Shown: one piece after another, positions 23,423-36,190 of the stretch
Layout: every line of letters begins with the position of its first letter
Position numbering within the stretch: position 1 is the stretch's first letter
Source: Plantago ovata
Taxonomy: Eukaryota > Streptophyta > Magnoliopsida > Lamiales > Plantaginaceae
Length of the DNA: 64,000 bases
NCBI GenBank assembly: GCA_028274465.1
Contig: CM051458.1
Location: forward strand, 82,728,085 to 82,792,084
Direction of reading: 5' to 3'
The notes under the pieces: model-generated
Database searches by the model: none
Seen by the model: only the letters and a program-made list of their open reading frames with translations
Told to the model about the DNA's origin: nothing
Program-made: the position numbers and the translations under genes

Positions 23423-24403
23423 GACTTAATTACGTTTGGTACCCCACTAAATACGAACTTTGCATCTGGACTCAACTATAACAAATAATTACAAATAAAT
23501 CCAGGTGACCGGATGTCATTGACTCCGGCATACTCTCTCTCCGCAAAATGTATCAACCAAACAGACCATTAACAATTTAATTTTTCTTTTTTTCTTTCTT
23601 TTCTTTTCTTTTTTCTGTTTTTCATTTCTTTTTTTCTTTTTCTCTTTTCTTCCTTCTTTCTTTCTTTTCTCATTTTTAATTTTACTTTTTTCTTAAACCC
23701 GACTCCGGTACCGGAGTTACACAGCTCCGATTGGAGCTGTGGTAAGCTCCAATCGGAACTTTGTTACCACAGCTGTGCAAAGCTCCAATCGGAGTACACA
23801 GCTCCAATTGGAGCTTACCACAGCTCCAAGCTCCAATCGGAGCTTAAAAGAGCTCCGATCGATGTTGTGTATGAGCTTCGATTGGAGCTCTTCACAGCTC
23901 CGATTGGAGCTGTGAATGAGCTCCGATCGGAGCTGTGAATGAGCTCCGATCCGAGCTCTCCTTCTTCCCAACCCTTTTTTTTTTTTAGTATTTATTTTTC
24001 ATAATAAAAAAAAGTAAAGGAAAAAAAAACATAAAATTATTTGGGACTGGTTCTGAAATTTAATTTTTGTAGTAATTTGTTTTAAAATAATTTTGTAGAC
24101 TATTTTGAAGTATGTTTATATTACATGGGTTAATTTCTAATTAGTTTGTGTTAATATTGTAAAAATTAAAATATTTGGGGTAAATTTGTAATAACCAAAA
24201 TTTTATGTTGTTTGGCATTTTTCAAAATTAGAAATTCCGGCAGTGGCAAAAATGTCATTTTCAAGGCTTAGAGCGCAGAAATTCAAATTCGTGGGTTCAT
24301 CTGTAATTAGGTTTATTTAGTAGGGAGGTGTATGTAATAAAAAATATAGGTGGACTAATCTGTAATAGCTGAAAATAGCAAGGGTACCAAATGTAATAGC
24401 CCC
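23423..24403. mobile_element. MULE-like transposon (981 bp) with palindromic core
   Basis: Perfect 9-bp flanks TTAATTTAA (23414-23422 and 24404-24412). Ends are related inverted repeats sharing ATTAC(G/A)TTTGGTACCC. The centre has pyrimidine tracts and then an array of AGCTCCGATCGGAGCT-type palindromes. No coding capacity. A second, diverged copy in the opposite direction occupies about 44080-45720. Confidence 0.88.
23705..23960. repeat. Array of 16-bp palindromes (AGCTCCGATCGGAGCT type)
   Basis: Around ten variants of AGCTCCGATYGGAGCT separated by TGTG(A/G)-type spacers. The copy at 23919-23934 is a perfect palindrome. The array is GC-rich within very AT-rich surroundings. Confidence 0.88.
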
Positions 24404-24424
24404 TTAATTTAAATAGCGTTAGGT

Positions 24425-24700
24425 TTTACAAGCCGAATAGAAAGATGAGAATCCGAAAGTAAAATAACAGAAAGCCACTGAGGGCACAAATCCCAAACAA
24501 AATGGTACACATTGTCCACCGGGCTATTTCTTCCAAAAGTTAGCTTCTAGCTTCATTAGCAATACGATCAGCTGCATTGTTGCATTCCCTATAAACAAAA
24601 CGGACTTCAATTTTTTCCAGCTGCTGCATCAACTCAAGCGTTTCCTTCAGTTCACATATACAGCTTGCCCAATTTACTATTTTACTTCACAATAATAGAA
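24425..24700 (-). mobile_element. LINE 3' fragment with RNase H end
   Basis: Minus-strand translation of 24540-24645 gives ETLELMQQLEKIEVRFVYRE followed by NAADRIANEA, the C-terminal part of RVT_3-type RNase H domains carried by plant LINEs. No upstream domains remain. Confidence 0.65.
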
Positions 24701-24768
24701 TCTGTATCTGTATGGCTAGCCAAAGACGACTGATATCCTCAACAAATATGGTACCACCTGCAATGATT

Positions 24769-27700
24769 CTAACAACCAGGAATTTTGCGGTCAACAGCTT
24801 CCTTTAGCTTTCGTCCCAATGCATATGCAAGAGGCGGGGGGACTGCATTACCAATCTGCCTGTGCTTGTGCAGAGTGTTACCAGAAAACTTATAGCTATC
24901 AGGAAAGCCCTGCATAAAAGAATAAAATGAGTTAGATTATATCCATCCATCGTCTAGAAAATACAATATAACCTGAGCCAATAAAGGCAGCAAAAGTTGG
25001 TATACTTAATTTTGGAATGCATGAGTGCAACAAGAGCATCCATGAGCATAATGTGTATAGTGAATGTATCTTTCCCAGAATCTCTCAAATTGGTGAAGTA
25101 GACTTACTTGAGAACGCGCGCATTCTCGGACAGTTACGATTCTGTCTTGTTCCGGGTGAAAGCACATCCCCACTTTACCCATGGGTTGTGGGTCTGTAAT
25201 AGAAGTTGGGAAGTTCCCTTCCCAATCCAATCTCCCAAAAAGTCCTTTCCATTGGTTATGCCTTTTTGCAGTATTAGGCAAGCACCAGGGTATCAGATCA
25301 ACCATTTGGCCATTAGATAGTTTGACCTGTAAGTTGAAGGGATGCATCATGCATGTCAGCTAAAAGATGTGTAAGAGTTACCATATAAGTGGAAGTCCAA
25401 AACCATTCAACTAAAACTTGCCAACTTTTGACATATAAGAGTTTCTAGAGCTTATTTAGTCAAGATTCCGCGGTGCAAATACCTTCTCTTCAGGAAGATC
25501 GCGCCAATCAGCACCGGCCCTCTTGGGGATTTTCTGGCACCTGATCAGATTCAGTTCATTCATCTCCTTTGATATATGATCAATCAAGGTTTCCATGTTG
25601 CCTCTAATTCTCTTCTGGAACCAAGAAACAGGCTCATTTTTGTACTGCACAGATTCAAAACATGAAAGCAGTTTGAGTGCAAAGCCTCTCAAAGTAGTCC
25701 AAAGAATGGCATTACAACCTCCATCTTTGGCATGTTATTATCACTCGTATGCAAGAGCGAGGGAATTGATGTATTGAATGGAACATGTTATGAGTACCTC
25801 TAAGGTTGTGCTAGATGCACCATTACTCACAGGTGGTAGATCACCAATCGTATCTCTAACAGTTAGAGACCGGAAAGGGGCTCCTCTAGCTGTGCTGCGA
25901 ACAGCAGAGTACTGAGCATTTCCTGAGAGAGAGATTTTCAACTCAGGTGCACCAAAGACATGCATAGGTTCTGGCCACTCAGGAAGCAACTCATTAGGCG
26001 ATGCTGCCCATATGAATGCTCTCTTCCTAGCCTGAGGAACGCCATAAGCACCAGCTTCGAGGACTCCAAATCTCACCTGTCAATAGTACTTTTAAGGACA
26101 AAGAACAATATATTTGTTATTTAATTGAATGCATAATATACATACCTGATAACCCATTTCAAGAAGAGAAGCCAGAGTTAAGCGAAATGTCTGCCCTTGG
26201 TTGAAAGACACAAAGTTTCTGACATTCTCAAGAAGAAAAAACTTTGGACGATAATAGTCAGCAAACGACAAAAAGGCCAAAATCATCTCGCACTGCACTT
26301 TACTCCAGGTACTATGGTTGAATCTGTTCATCCCAGAGAACCCCTACAAAAGGTTGCAACTATTTGAGCTACCCAATTGAATAATATATGCTCAAATGCA
26401 AATGACAGGCTGATAAACCCACCTGACAAGGAGGACCTCCATTAATAAATTCAACTTCTCCTGGCATTGGAAGGTTGTTAACTTCTTCCTCCTTCAGCTT
26501 AGCTGCAAGTTCAGCAGCCTCAGGAGTTGAAATGCAATCATCTACATCCCCACACTTCTGCATGACCGCTCTGCATTTGTAACAATTTGGTCATTCAAGT
26601 ATACCACAGTACAAGTCAAGACCAATATTATTGTGCAATATAAGTGTATCATTGCTACAAGAAAATCTACCTCAAGATGACATTGCAATTGTTTACAAAC
26701 ACCAGTGATCCAGGATGGTTGAGCTTGAATGCATCTCCAGCAGCCTCCTCATACTCAATAGCCCATTTTGTTAAAGCAACACCTGAAAATTTATGAGAAT
26801 GTGCATGTAAGAAATTACACAAGTTTGGATTAAATTTTGGAAAGCGAATTCAAGTAAGGGTACCTGATTGCTGAAGTCCTTCGGACAAGCCTCCACAGCC
26901 AGCAAATATATCTAAAGTTGTAAGACGGTTCTCCTGGGATTTTGCTGTCAGATCTCCAAGCTCTGGATCAATTTCACCTTCTTTGCTTTTCCCTTTCTTC
27001 TTCCTAGACATGGGATCATCCTTCATCTGCCCAGCTGAGTACCTCAGTTTAATTTGCGATGGCAACTGCAGTGACAAGGAAAAAGATCTTTAACAGATTA
27101 GATGATGACATATATAAGATAGAAGAAATAATTAAACAGCCCAGTGGACCAAGCGGTTTGCAATAAAAGAAGAACAAAAGTATGTTACGAAGAGATCTGA
27201 TAATTCTATCATGACTAATAATATTACCTGCTTGATAGATCCATTGGAAGGATCATAGAAGTATTCACAGAAGAAAACATGGTCGAAAATAGATGGAACA
27301 TCTTGAGGCCTCAGATCCTTTTTTTTCCTAATCTCACATTTCCCCTCAATAACATCAACTGGTATAGTATGGGTTTCTTCACTATAATAGAGCTGAGAAA
27401 TCAAAACATAAGAACATTAAGTAAAGAAACTTGTTATGAGAAGATATTCTGCATTGACGTACTTATGCACTACTTTACCAAACAGGTTTATTTGATGTTA
27501 CCTCTCTAATATCTGAAGAGTAAGCCTTCTGAACTGATACATCTTCTGGCCTGAAAAATCTTCTCACTTTGACCTCCACAGTATTAGGACTACTTCCCTT
27601 AGACTGCTTAAGATTGCAAATTTCAAGCAGCTCACATACAGTATAGGCCTTCAATCCCACATTTATCCCACCTTTAAAAAGTTTACAATCTCTTTCATCA

Positions 27701-30700
27701 GAAAAGTGATAAGGACTGACGTAGACATAGTCATGCATATAATACTTTGTTCCTTCGTACAGAAAACTGTTTGTTGATGCATCCACAATGAACTTTTCTC
27801 TGTCCTCGTCAACCTCCTTTGACTTGCACCCCTGACAAGAGCCAGATCCAAGACCCATTGAACCAGTTGGTAGGGAAAAGAAGGCGCCTCTCTCAGGCGA
27901 ATACAAGCTTTTGCAATAATATTCTGTTGGTAATCCCTTCTTCTTCCTTTCTTCTGCTCTTGCTCTATCAGCTTTATCAGCATCTGCATTTGCTTTTCTA
28001 TGTTGATAACCCCATGGTACTGATCTCAAATCCAAAGATATAATCTCTTTGATGTCTTCAAGTTGAAAATCCATGCACTCATTCATCAAGAATATCTCCC
28101 TCTCATTTCCAGCATTTCCAAGCACAGTTTGACTCGACCGCTGCATCATTCTTCCATGAAATATTTTACCTCCATCTAACTTTTCAAACATGTACTCTAT
28201 AAAATAGATGGTGGGAGAATCATCCAATTCATCTTGGACTAGAACAGTTCCCCTGATTGCAATCTCATTTCCGTTGACTGTGGCCCTTCCATATAAAGTT
28301 TCACCAGTGGGTAATTCACCAACAGAATCCCCAACCCACTGTACTTCACCGCTGCCAGAATACGACTTATTTCGTCTTTGAGATGAGCTGGGCGTTTGAT
28401 GTTTCTCTGGAATTATAATTTCCTCTTCTGGAGCATCATCCTCATCATTTTCCTCTAGCTCCTCCGGTTCATCCTCCTCTTTTACTTCAGAACGGAGATC
28501 TTCACTGGATTCCTCAGGTAAGTAGTTTGAATAGTACCCACCCCAGATTTTGTTAATAAGCCGTGTTGTTGTTGCCTGCATAGCCTTCCGTTTCGAGACA
28601 ACAGGTCCAATTGTTGCTCTTGGATTCCAGTTAAGAACATTTCTCTGCAAAAGTTTCTTATTCTTTACCAGCCATTTCGTATGGCGTCGCTCTTCCATTT
28701 TCCTGATTAAGCCAGACACAAATGCAGAATTCTTTATAGTATGATCAGGATATTCTGAAAACTGCTGCAGAATAATCTGGCCATGCACCACAACATATCT
28801 TTCCACTAGCGCAGGGTTAGATGATATAAATGCGGGGTGATCTTTGTTGAAGTCCAAGACTTTCTTGATTACATCAGAAAATGAAAGTCTCGCCACCCGG
28901 CTCTGTTCTTTTAACATGGTGATGATGCTAATTGCAAGTCTTGCAATTTTTAGGACTTGCTCGTACCAAGGAGCATACTGTTTTGAAGGCTTCCCAAGCC
29001 TATACCTGTAAAGAAGCAAAACAGCTATTGCATGACATAACTTCTAAAGTTATGAATCAAGTGAAATAAGTAAAGATAAACAGGGTTTACATTCCATAAA
29101 TTGTTAAAGATGTTACTTCTGTTATGTAAGTTTCAGCAAGTAAATCGAGCATTCTAGTGTGCAGCTTAAGGTAATAATTTGATCATATAAATTAATCCAA
29201 GACAAAAATGTGGTCATCTATATGAATTTTTTAACAACAAATGAGCACAGAGAAAGGGATTAGGTTCAGAAAAGTATGCTTTGAAAGTTTATGTAATTCC
29301 CTATCAAGAATGTTTCGCATTCAGAGAGTGATCACAGAATGAAAATCATACCAGGCCATATCAGTTCGTATGGAAATGGCAACCATCGAGGATCCAAACT
29401 CAATCACCCATTCCTTGATTGCACTCAAGAACACTGGCATGCCTTCAACTTCAGAAGCCCCAGAGCCACTTGAAGAATGAGCAGAATCACCATCAATACA
29501 GTAACCAGATCCATCATCATTAGTCATAATACCTGACCCGAATATGTTGACATCAATGTCTGCACATGGTTTCAATGGAAGGAGTTCAAGTGTTACCAAC
29601 CGAGTATCTTCATTGTACAGGGCCCAGTTATGTAGCATGCTCCTTGGCAAGTCATCAATGTTGTATACATCTGCACCACTATCAAACACGATGTACTCAT
29701 CTGTTTCTTCATTTGTTGTCTTATAATAGGCAGGTTCCGGATAGTCATTTGCAATTTCAACCTCATTGATCTTAATGTAGTATTTATTTGATGACGAGCT
29801 TGAACCCTGAGTTTTCATCCGCTTCATTGAACGCCAATTCTCTTCTTCCTGTAAGAGGAGTGCCATTTTTAGATCTTCATCTTCTTCTCCAGGACATGAT
29901 ATGGAGGATGACTTAAGTTGTTTATCTTCCTTGTTGTCTGGACAAATTCTTAGGGTCCCCCCAAGTGAAGTGGCAGATTGGGCTTGGGAAAGATCTGCGA
30001 ACTTGCTACTTTCATCTCTAAGAGCAGCCAGCACTGGTAACTCAATAAAGAGCTGCCCAGTTTTTGATGTCTCATCTAAACCTATAAGCTGGTTATAGAT
30101 GAAACCACCCTGAGAAACAACAAAGTCGCGAATTGATAGACCTCCAGAAAAGCACTTCATCCCACTCATTGCACGGACAACACCAGCAAGCAACTCTTCA
30201 AGGCTTATATCAGGATTGCCTCCTGAAGATTTTGACAACTTCTTGTAGACCTCAATACAGGCTATGACCTTGGTATAAAAGTGGTCATAGAACTTCTTGT
30301 AGCCTCCAGCAGGCTTTATACAATCATAATCAGCGATCTCAGTTGAGATCCATATCACTGGTGATCCATCTTCATAGCCTGATATAGCCCATTCTTCAAT
30401 ACGCCCAAAACCTTCACATCGGATTCCTTTTTCTTTGTCTTTCTCAGCACTTCCCTCAAGCGGTAGGATAAGGCCAGAGATAAATATGTCATCAACCTGT
30501 GACATTTCAAAAGGCTGAGCAACTCCATCGGAATTGTGAAAAACAAAATCTGTAAGCCGTCTACATGGACGGCCATCCTCCTGCTCAGCAGTAAGGCGAA
30601 CAGCAACAGCTTCTTCCTCGACAGTCTTGTCCTTTTTAGTTTCAATTACCAAATCCTTGCTGGATGTAGGAACAGATTTCTCCTTGAAATTTGAACAAGC

Positions 30701-32610
30701 AGCTGCTCGCTTTGGCATTTTCCGGGAAACAATTGGGTCCGGGCTTATCTGGGATGGTCTCTTTCGGTTATTAACAGACCCAGCAACCTTTTTAGATGCA
30801 GATGCTACTTTCTTTCTATCCTTCTTGCCTCCTGGAATAAAATTAAGATTAAAATGTATCAGAGAAATGTCTAATCATTAATATTGTGTAAAGAAAATCA
30901 CCAATTGATTCAGATTTTCCTTTTGAACATTTAATAGAACAGCATCCAAATCATCAGTGATAGGCATGGACAAACGATATAAGATGAACATGATGGTCAA
31001 CATGGAAAAGAGTATACAGTTCGAAGAAATTAAATTGGGAGCAAGATTCAAGTTGAAGGATTCATAACAAGCATAGCTGGAGGAAAAAATAAAAAGAATA
31101 TCATGGGTATTCCACCACTGGTAGGGAAGGGAAGACGATCGGGTTTGGTCACAATTATTAGTTTTTTTGTGGATAACAATATGGATTTGCAGCCTGGTTT
31201 AATTGTCAATTATAACTTGCATTTTTGCTTGACATTCAACATCAAATATTAAAAACATGCTTAATGTGATTATTTCCAGGAAACTTGTATAGTTAATAAC
31301 CCCATGTTTGGTAAGGATTCAAGAATCGAACGATAAACATGTCAACCAGCAGCAGTAACATATACAAGTTTGGCAATTATCACTCATAAAAATTTGTTTG
31401 ACTAGCAAATCTTACCAACTGATTTGATTGCTAAACTCAGTTGTTCTCCTTGTAACCACAGATAAATAAAACAAGGAATTCTTCTACCATTAAGTTTTAA
31501 GCCTAACAAGCATTCGCTAGCAAGTTCATATTCTCATGTTATATATTTAGACAAAAGATCTCTACACATGTATTCTATATCAAGGTACGTCACGTGCAAA
31601 AAAATGATTAACTAGGAACAAAAGTATGTGATACATGTCGGAAGAAACCTATCAATCAAAGAAGCCCATGCTGAAAAGGTATGGAAACAAATAGACATAT
31701 CCCAAACCAATTACATGAATCTAAATTCAAAATTCAATTCCCAGAGGCACACCGACAACAGATTGAATGAGTTATGGTAGCAAAACCCTTGTCAAACAGC
31801 ACTCAACAATTAAAACCATACAATTACAAAATCTTTACACATGTATCCTATACCGAGATACGTCACGTGCAAAAAAATGCATTAACTAGGAACAAAAGTA
31901 TGTGATACATGTAAGAGGAAACCTATCAATCATAGACGCCTATGCTTAAAAGGTATGAAAACAAATAGACATATCCCAAACCAATTACATGAATCTAAAT
32001 TCAAAATTTAATTCCCAGAGGCGTGCCGACAACAAATTGAATGAGTTATGGTAGCAAAACCCTTGTCAAATAGCACTCAACAATTAAAACCATACAATTA
32101 CAAAATCTCTACACATGTATCCTATATCGAGATACGTCACGTGCAAAAAAATGCATTAACTAGGAACAATACTATGCGATACATGTCGGAAGAAACCTAT
32201 CAATCAAAGAAGCCCATGCTGAAAAGGTATGGAAACAAATAGACATATCCCAAACCAATTACATGAATCTAAATTCAAAATTCGATTCCCAGAGGCACGC
32301 CGACAACAAATTGAATGTGTTATGGTAGCAAAACCCTTGTCAAATAGCACTCAACAATTAAAACCATACAATTACAAAATCAAATTCAATCAAGGTCATA
32401 AATAATCAAACAGTGGCAGATTTCATCATCTCAATTGTTTGCAGTCAAAAAACACAAGCTAAAACCTAATTGTTACTACATTCTCCTCCAAAACATCAGA
32501 TCCGACTAGTGATTCTAAAATTAAACAAGCTTAATTGAAGCACAACCAAAAATAAAGAATAAGGAATTACCAGCACCAGCATCTACGACATCAGCAGCAG
32601 CAGATCCCAT
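24769..32610 (-). CDS. MET1: MET1-type DNA (cytosine-5) methyltransferase, 1549 aa
   Basis: Twelve coding exons, all with GT-AG borders: 32610-32571, 30831-29352, 29005-27502, 27392-27228, 27065-26864, 26782-26671, 26570-26423, 26343-26146, 26076-25798, 25644-25483, 25326-25108 and 24909-24769. They sum to 4650 nt in one frame. It copies CG methylation after replication in the nucleus (DNMT1 orthologue). Order: RFTS domain about 100-230, second RFTS about 410-640, acidic stretch about 680-710, BAH1 about 730-870, BAH2 about 920-1065, a KKKGKSKEG linker, then the catalytic domain. Visible motifs: [13 protein letters not shown] (about 1115), IV GGPPCQGFSGMN with catalytic Cys about 1216, [10 protein letters not shown] (Glu about 1256), [14 protein letters not shown], and [15 protein letters not shown]. 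Arabidopsis MET1 is of similar length (about 1534 aa). No CXXC zinc finger is seen, as usual in plants. The start in exon 1 (MGSAAADVV) is preferred over the downstream Met at 30718 because the exon 2 frame stays open to a clean acceptor and continues in phase into exon 1. Confidence 0.96.
31553..32382. repeat. Three 274-bp tandem repeats inside MET1 intron 1
   Basis: The unit word ACGTCACGTGCAAAAAA recurs near 31588, 31861 and 32135 (periods 273 and 274). Long stretches between are nearly identical (GAACAA..TATG.GATACATGT, ACATATCCCAAACCAATTAC, TGAATCTAAATTCAAAATT). Each unit contains TACGTCACGTGC, an overlapping pair of ACGT cores (bZIP/bHLH-type sites). The array lies wholly in the 1739-bp intron between coding exons 1 and 2. 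Confidence 0.95.
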
Positions 32611-33010
32611 TTCTACCGATTTACCGCCGCCAAAATTTTCTTCGCGAGTCTCGTCACAAATAAACTGATATACGGTTTTTCAGTGGAGAAAAAGGAAAAT
32701 CGTACGCCTCGACAGCAGGAAAATCAATCAATGACCTAACAAAACAAAACGATGCACAAAAAACTCATCGATCAGTGAAAAAAATGCATTGAAATCTACG
32801 AAACCACACAATGGAGGGCAAACTTACGAGAGAGAAGGAAAATTGGAGCAGTGACGGTGATACTAAACGACAATTTTAGAAAGTCGTGAGTGTTTCGATT
32901 GAATTGAGCTCAAGGGAAAGTGAATGGCCTTGCCCTTGGGTCAGAAATGAAATGAAATCAGTGACTGAGCCTATCGAGTGTGTGCGGTGCGCCTATTTAA
33001 ATGGGGATTT
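32611..33010 (-). promoter_or_regulatory. MET1 5' leader and core promoter region
   Basis: Minus strand upstream of the start codon. An ATTTAAATAG TATA-like box lies at about 32994-33003. A possible leader intron runs from a GTAAGT donor near 32828 to a TTTTGTTAG acceptor near 32738. Exact transcription start and leader splicing are inferred. Confidence 0.45.
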
Positions 33011-33295
33011 TGTCCGAAAATTTCAAGATATCTAGGGCTTCGTTTTTCCCTCCCTTTTTCCCTCCAACATTTTTTACTTGCATAAGGCGGCGCCCAGGTT
33101 GAATCTACGGATATGATGTGGACCTGATGAGTGATGAGGTTTGGATTAAAGGGCTTAATCTGATTTCAAAAGGTTGTCAATTTTGTAGGGATCGGTTGGA
33201 ATAGGCGACCACAATAGTTCTACAATATGAATATTCTCATTCCTTCTTTATCACTCAGTAGTCCAACGGCCCGGTCTGATACTTGAAATTCATTT

Positions 33296-33570
33296 TCTTT
33301 TTTAGTAGAAAACTTTGTTTCATATATCAAAGTATCAATCAGTTACATCAGGATCTTGAAACGGCTGAGAACCAAAAGCAAAACAATCTAAGGAAATGTC
33401 ATGCGCAACCATGTGAGCTGCTTTATTACGAAGTCTACTAACAAACTGAAAAGTAACCGAAGAAAAACTACTAGCAAAAGTCTTGGTTTCCTGCAAGATA
33501 CTTCCTGGTGCACATAAATAAGGAGGAGGACATTGGAGCTGCTGCATAATAAATTGACAATCTCCCTCAA
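33296..33570 (-). mobile_element. LINE 3' fragment (RNase H tail)
   Basis: Minus translation gives FASSFSSVTFQFVSRLRNKA followed by AHMVAHDIS, the standard end of RVT_3 RNase H domains in plant LINEs. The preceding GDCQFIMQQLQ-like segment is in another frame, so it is decayed. Confidence 0.65.
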
Positions 33571-34148
33571 AAAAATAAGTTACTTTTATCGTGTAAACAT
33601 TGATATGATAAATTTAAACCAACTTTTCTATCGCTCAGACTCATACAATAAAAAGCAAATGAAACGATTCAAGATGGAAGAGAAAGTCTGCAAAAAAACT
33701 GGAGAGGGTTTATTTTTTCTCTTTAAAATAAAACGTTAAACACACAAATAGTTCTTATTATGATTAATTATTAAAGGTCAGTTCCTAATTTTTGGGATAA
33801 TAATTGCAAGATAAATTCACGTCGACGGGTGAGTTTTCGATTTTATCTTGCATGATTGACCTAATCAAAGTCATTTATTTCTAATGAAGCAGGTCAAATG
33901 CTTACGGCGTGTATCATTGATCACCAATCTATGTAATATTCTTGCCATTGCATCACAATTTCACCGTAGATTCCCACATCCAACCTTATTGTGTTTTTTC
34001 TTTATCTCATAAGAGTTTGTCATTTCAAATATATCCCTTTACGGTTTTATCCACTCATCCAAAACCATGTGCCACCCTTCAGTCACCAAACTCATTACTT
34101 CCTCCTTCATGTTGTATTTTTATTTCTTATTTCGATGTGTTACTTCAC
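33571..34148. other. Intergenic; nothing recognised
   Basis: AT-rich, only short frames, no repeat boundaries seen. Confidence 0.35.
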
Positions 34149-34680
34149 GTTGAACAATCAATAATTCTGTATTAGTGTCTTTATGTTCATTCATTGGAAA
34201 TTGGTAATTAATTTCTTCGTTTTAGTCCTGGTTTTGTATATATAATGGGTTCCTTCTTGTTGAATAATCAATAATTCAGTATAGTGTCTTTACATTGTTC
34301 ATTCACTGGAACTTGATAATTGGTTTTTTCGTTTTAATCCTGGATTTGTATATATAATGGGTTCCTTCATGTTGAACAATAAATAATTCAACATTAGTGT
34401 CTTTACATTGTTCATTCACTGAGACTTGGTGATTGATTTTTCGCTTTAATACTGATTTTATATATATAATGGATTCCTTCATGTTGAACAATTAATAATT
34501 CAGTATTTAGTGTCTTTACATTGTTCATTCATTGGGACTTGGTAATTGATTTCTTCTTTTTAATCCTGGATTTGTATATAATGGGTTCCTTATTGTTGAA
34601 CAATCAATAATTTAGTATTAGTGTCTTTATTGTTCATTCACTTTGACTTGGTAATTGATTCCTTCATTTTAATTGTATAT
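34149..34680. repeat. Five-copy minisatellite, about 111-bp unit
   Basis: Units begin GTTGAA(C/T)AAT at 34149, 34259, 34371, 34483 and 34594. Each contains TAGTGTCTTTA, TTCATTCA and TGTATATAATGG-type words. Period 110-112 bp, diverging at the right end. Confidence 0.93.
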
Positions 34681-34710
34681 ATAAATATATAGATGAATTT
34701 TAAGTATAAA

Positions 34711-34783
34711 TTTGTTGTATTCTAGTTGGTTAGGATACTCGGCTCTCACCCGAGAGACCCAAGTTCAAGTCCCGGCAACAGAA
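34711..34783 (+). tRNA. tRNA-Glu (CTC), possibly decayed
   Basis: The sequence folds as a plant tRNA-Glu. Acceptor strand TTTGTTG pairs with CAACAGA (one G-U pair), with discriminator A at 34783. D-arm region is TCTAGTTGGTTAGGATA. Anticodon stem CTCGG/CCGAG encloses loop CTCTCAC with anticodon CTC (34745-34747). T loop is TTCAAGT. The T stem is CCAAG against CCCGG, leaving two A-C mismatches where functional copies have CCGGG, so it may be a pseudogene or need RNA-level tolerance. A TCTTTT stretch follows and could end Pol III transcription. No intron. Confidence 0.75.
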
Positions 34784-34954
34784 TCTTTTGTGTTTAAAAC
34801 ATTTTTCTAATACTGTATGAGTTATCTACTCCCCGGTTTTGTGTTTTCTTGTTTACTTCTTTAAAAACATTTTCCCGAAAATTTGACGACAAACTGAACT
34901 AATGAAAAAAAATATGCACCAAAAAGAGGCAATGAAAAATAAAGAATGAATAGT

Positions 34955-36190
34955 CAGTCTCTAATGCTATGCCTGTGCATGTCATGAATGTTGTTCCTTT
35001 GTATGTTAGTGTACAGCATGATCTTGATAAGTTAAATAAGAATTTCTTGTGGAATAGTTCAAGAACCGCAAAGAAAAGAGGTAGAATTAAATGGAATCTT
35101 ATTTGTTTACCCAAGTCTTTTGGGGGTTTATGGATTACAAATATGCATGTGATGGGGCAAGTTTACCAGTTAAAGTTAATTTGGAAATTGTTACATGATG
35201 CTGATTCTCATTGGGCTACTAATTTTAAACTTAAATACTTTCCTACTGTTTCATTTTGGGAGGCCAGAGCCTTGGCATGCCATAGTATATTTTGGAAAAA
35301 ATATGATTAGGCATAGGGATATTTTTAAACACTTAATCTCTTGGCAAGTGGGAAATGGAAAGACAGTTTGTTTCTGGACAGATAGTTGGTCTGGGATGAG
35401 TCCAGGTTTACATGATCAGATCTGCAACTTTTGGAGTGGTTATTGAGAATATCTGGAGGAGACGGAATAGAAAAATCTTTGGAGGGGTTAGAGAATCGAC
35501 TAATGTTTGTTGCAAGGGCATTGCTAGTACTCTTATCACCAGAATCAGGTATAACTATGGGGGTAAGAATAATCGCTTTCTTACTAAAGTTCTGGAGAAT
35601 CTAGAAAAAAATTAAGACGGATGGTTCTCTGCTGGTTTAGAATTTTTGTGGAGTTTGTTTTTGTGTTGGTGCTGCACTATTTGTGTATTGGTACTATTGT
35701 ATGTCACATGTCACATGTTACTACTTGATTTGTGATGTCTTGGAGTTGTTCATGTCACAATGAGGTAGTTTTCTGCAACTTTTAAGCTTTTCTTCCTCCC
35801 ACCTGAAGAGAGTAAGGATGGTAAAAGACTTCCTACCACATTATAGCAAGGACACTCGCTACCTGAGACATCTTGGAGTACAATCACGAGCTTGCCTGTA
35901 GCTGAAATGAAGAAGGATGTTCTCTGCAGTTTAGAATAGATTGATGTGGTTTCTTGTTTGTGATTTGATATATGTTACTGAATGTAGGTGTGTCTTAGGT
36001 TTTACAAGGGTCATGGATCTAATCTAGAGCCCGTTGTATTCCAAGAGTTGTGGTAGTTCCCATCCTCGTTTTAGATTCATTCTGGAATATTGTTTTTTGT
36101 AAGCTTTCGATTGGGGTATGCCCCTCTTATCTGTACATTACTCTCTTTGGGTTTCTATTGAGTTTAATTTCATGCGGAAAAAAAAAAATG
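34955..36190 (+). mobile_element. 5'-truncated LINE, plus strand, with 3' UTR and A-tail
   Basis: Reads HDLDKLNKNFLWNSSRTAKK, then WNLICLPKSFGGLWITNMHV, then a frameshifted WQVGNGKTVCFWTDSW segment and a short C-terminal piece (IENIWRRRNRKIFGG). Internal zf-RVT and RNase H parts are deleted. A non-coding 3' region runs to an A-run at 36179-36190. It belongs to the same family as the LINE at 18540-22560. Confidence 0.82.

Noticed and set aside
23423..24403. Palindromic array as a rho-independent terminator or CRISPR-like repeat
   Set aside because: Borders with 9-bp duplication and inverted ends place it inside a plant MULE-like transposon.
29321..30718. Treating the Met at 30718 as the MET1 start
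   Set aside because: The frame stays open upstream to an AG acceptor at 30832-30833 and joins in phase to exon 1 (32571-32610), adding a plausible 51-residue N terminus.
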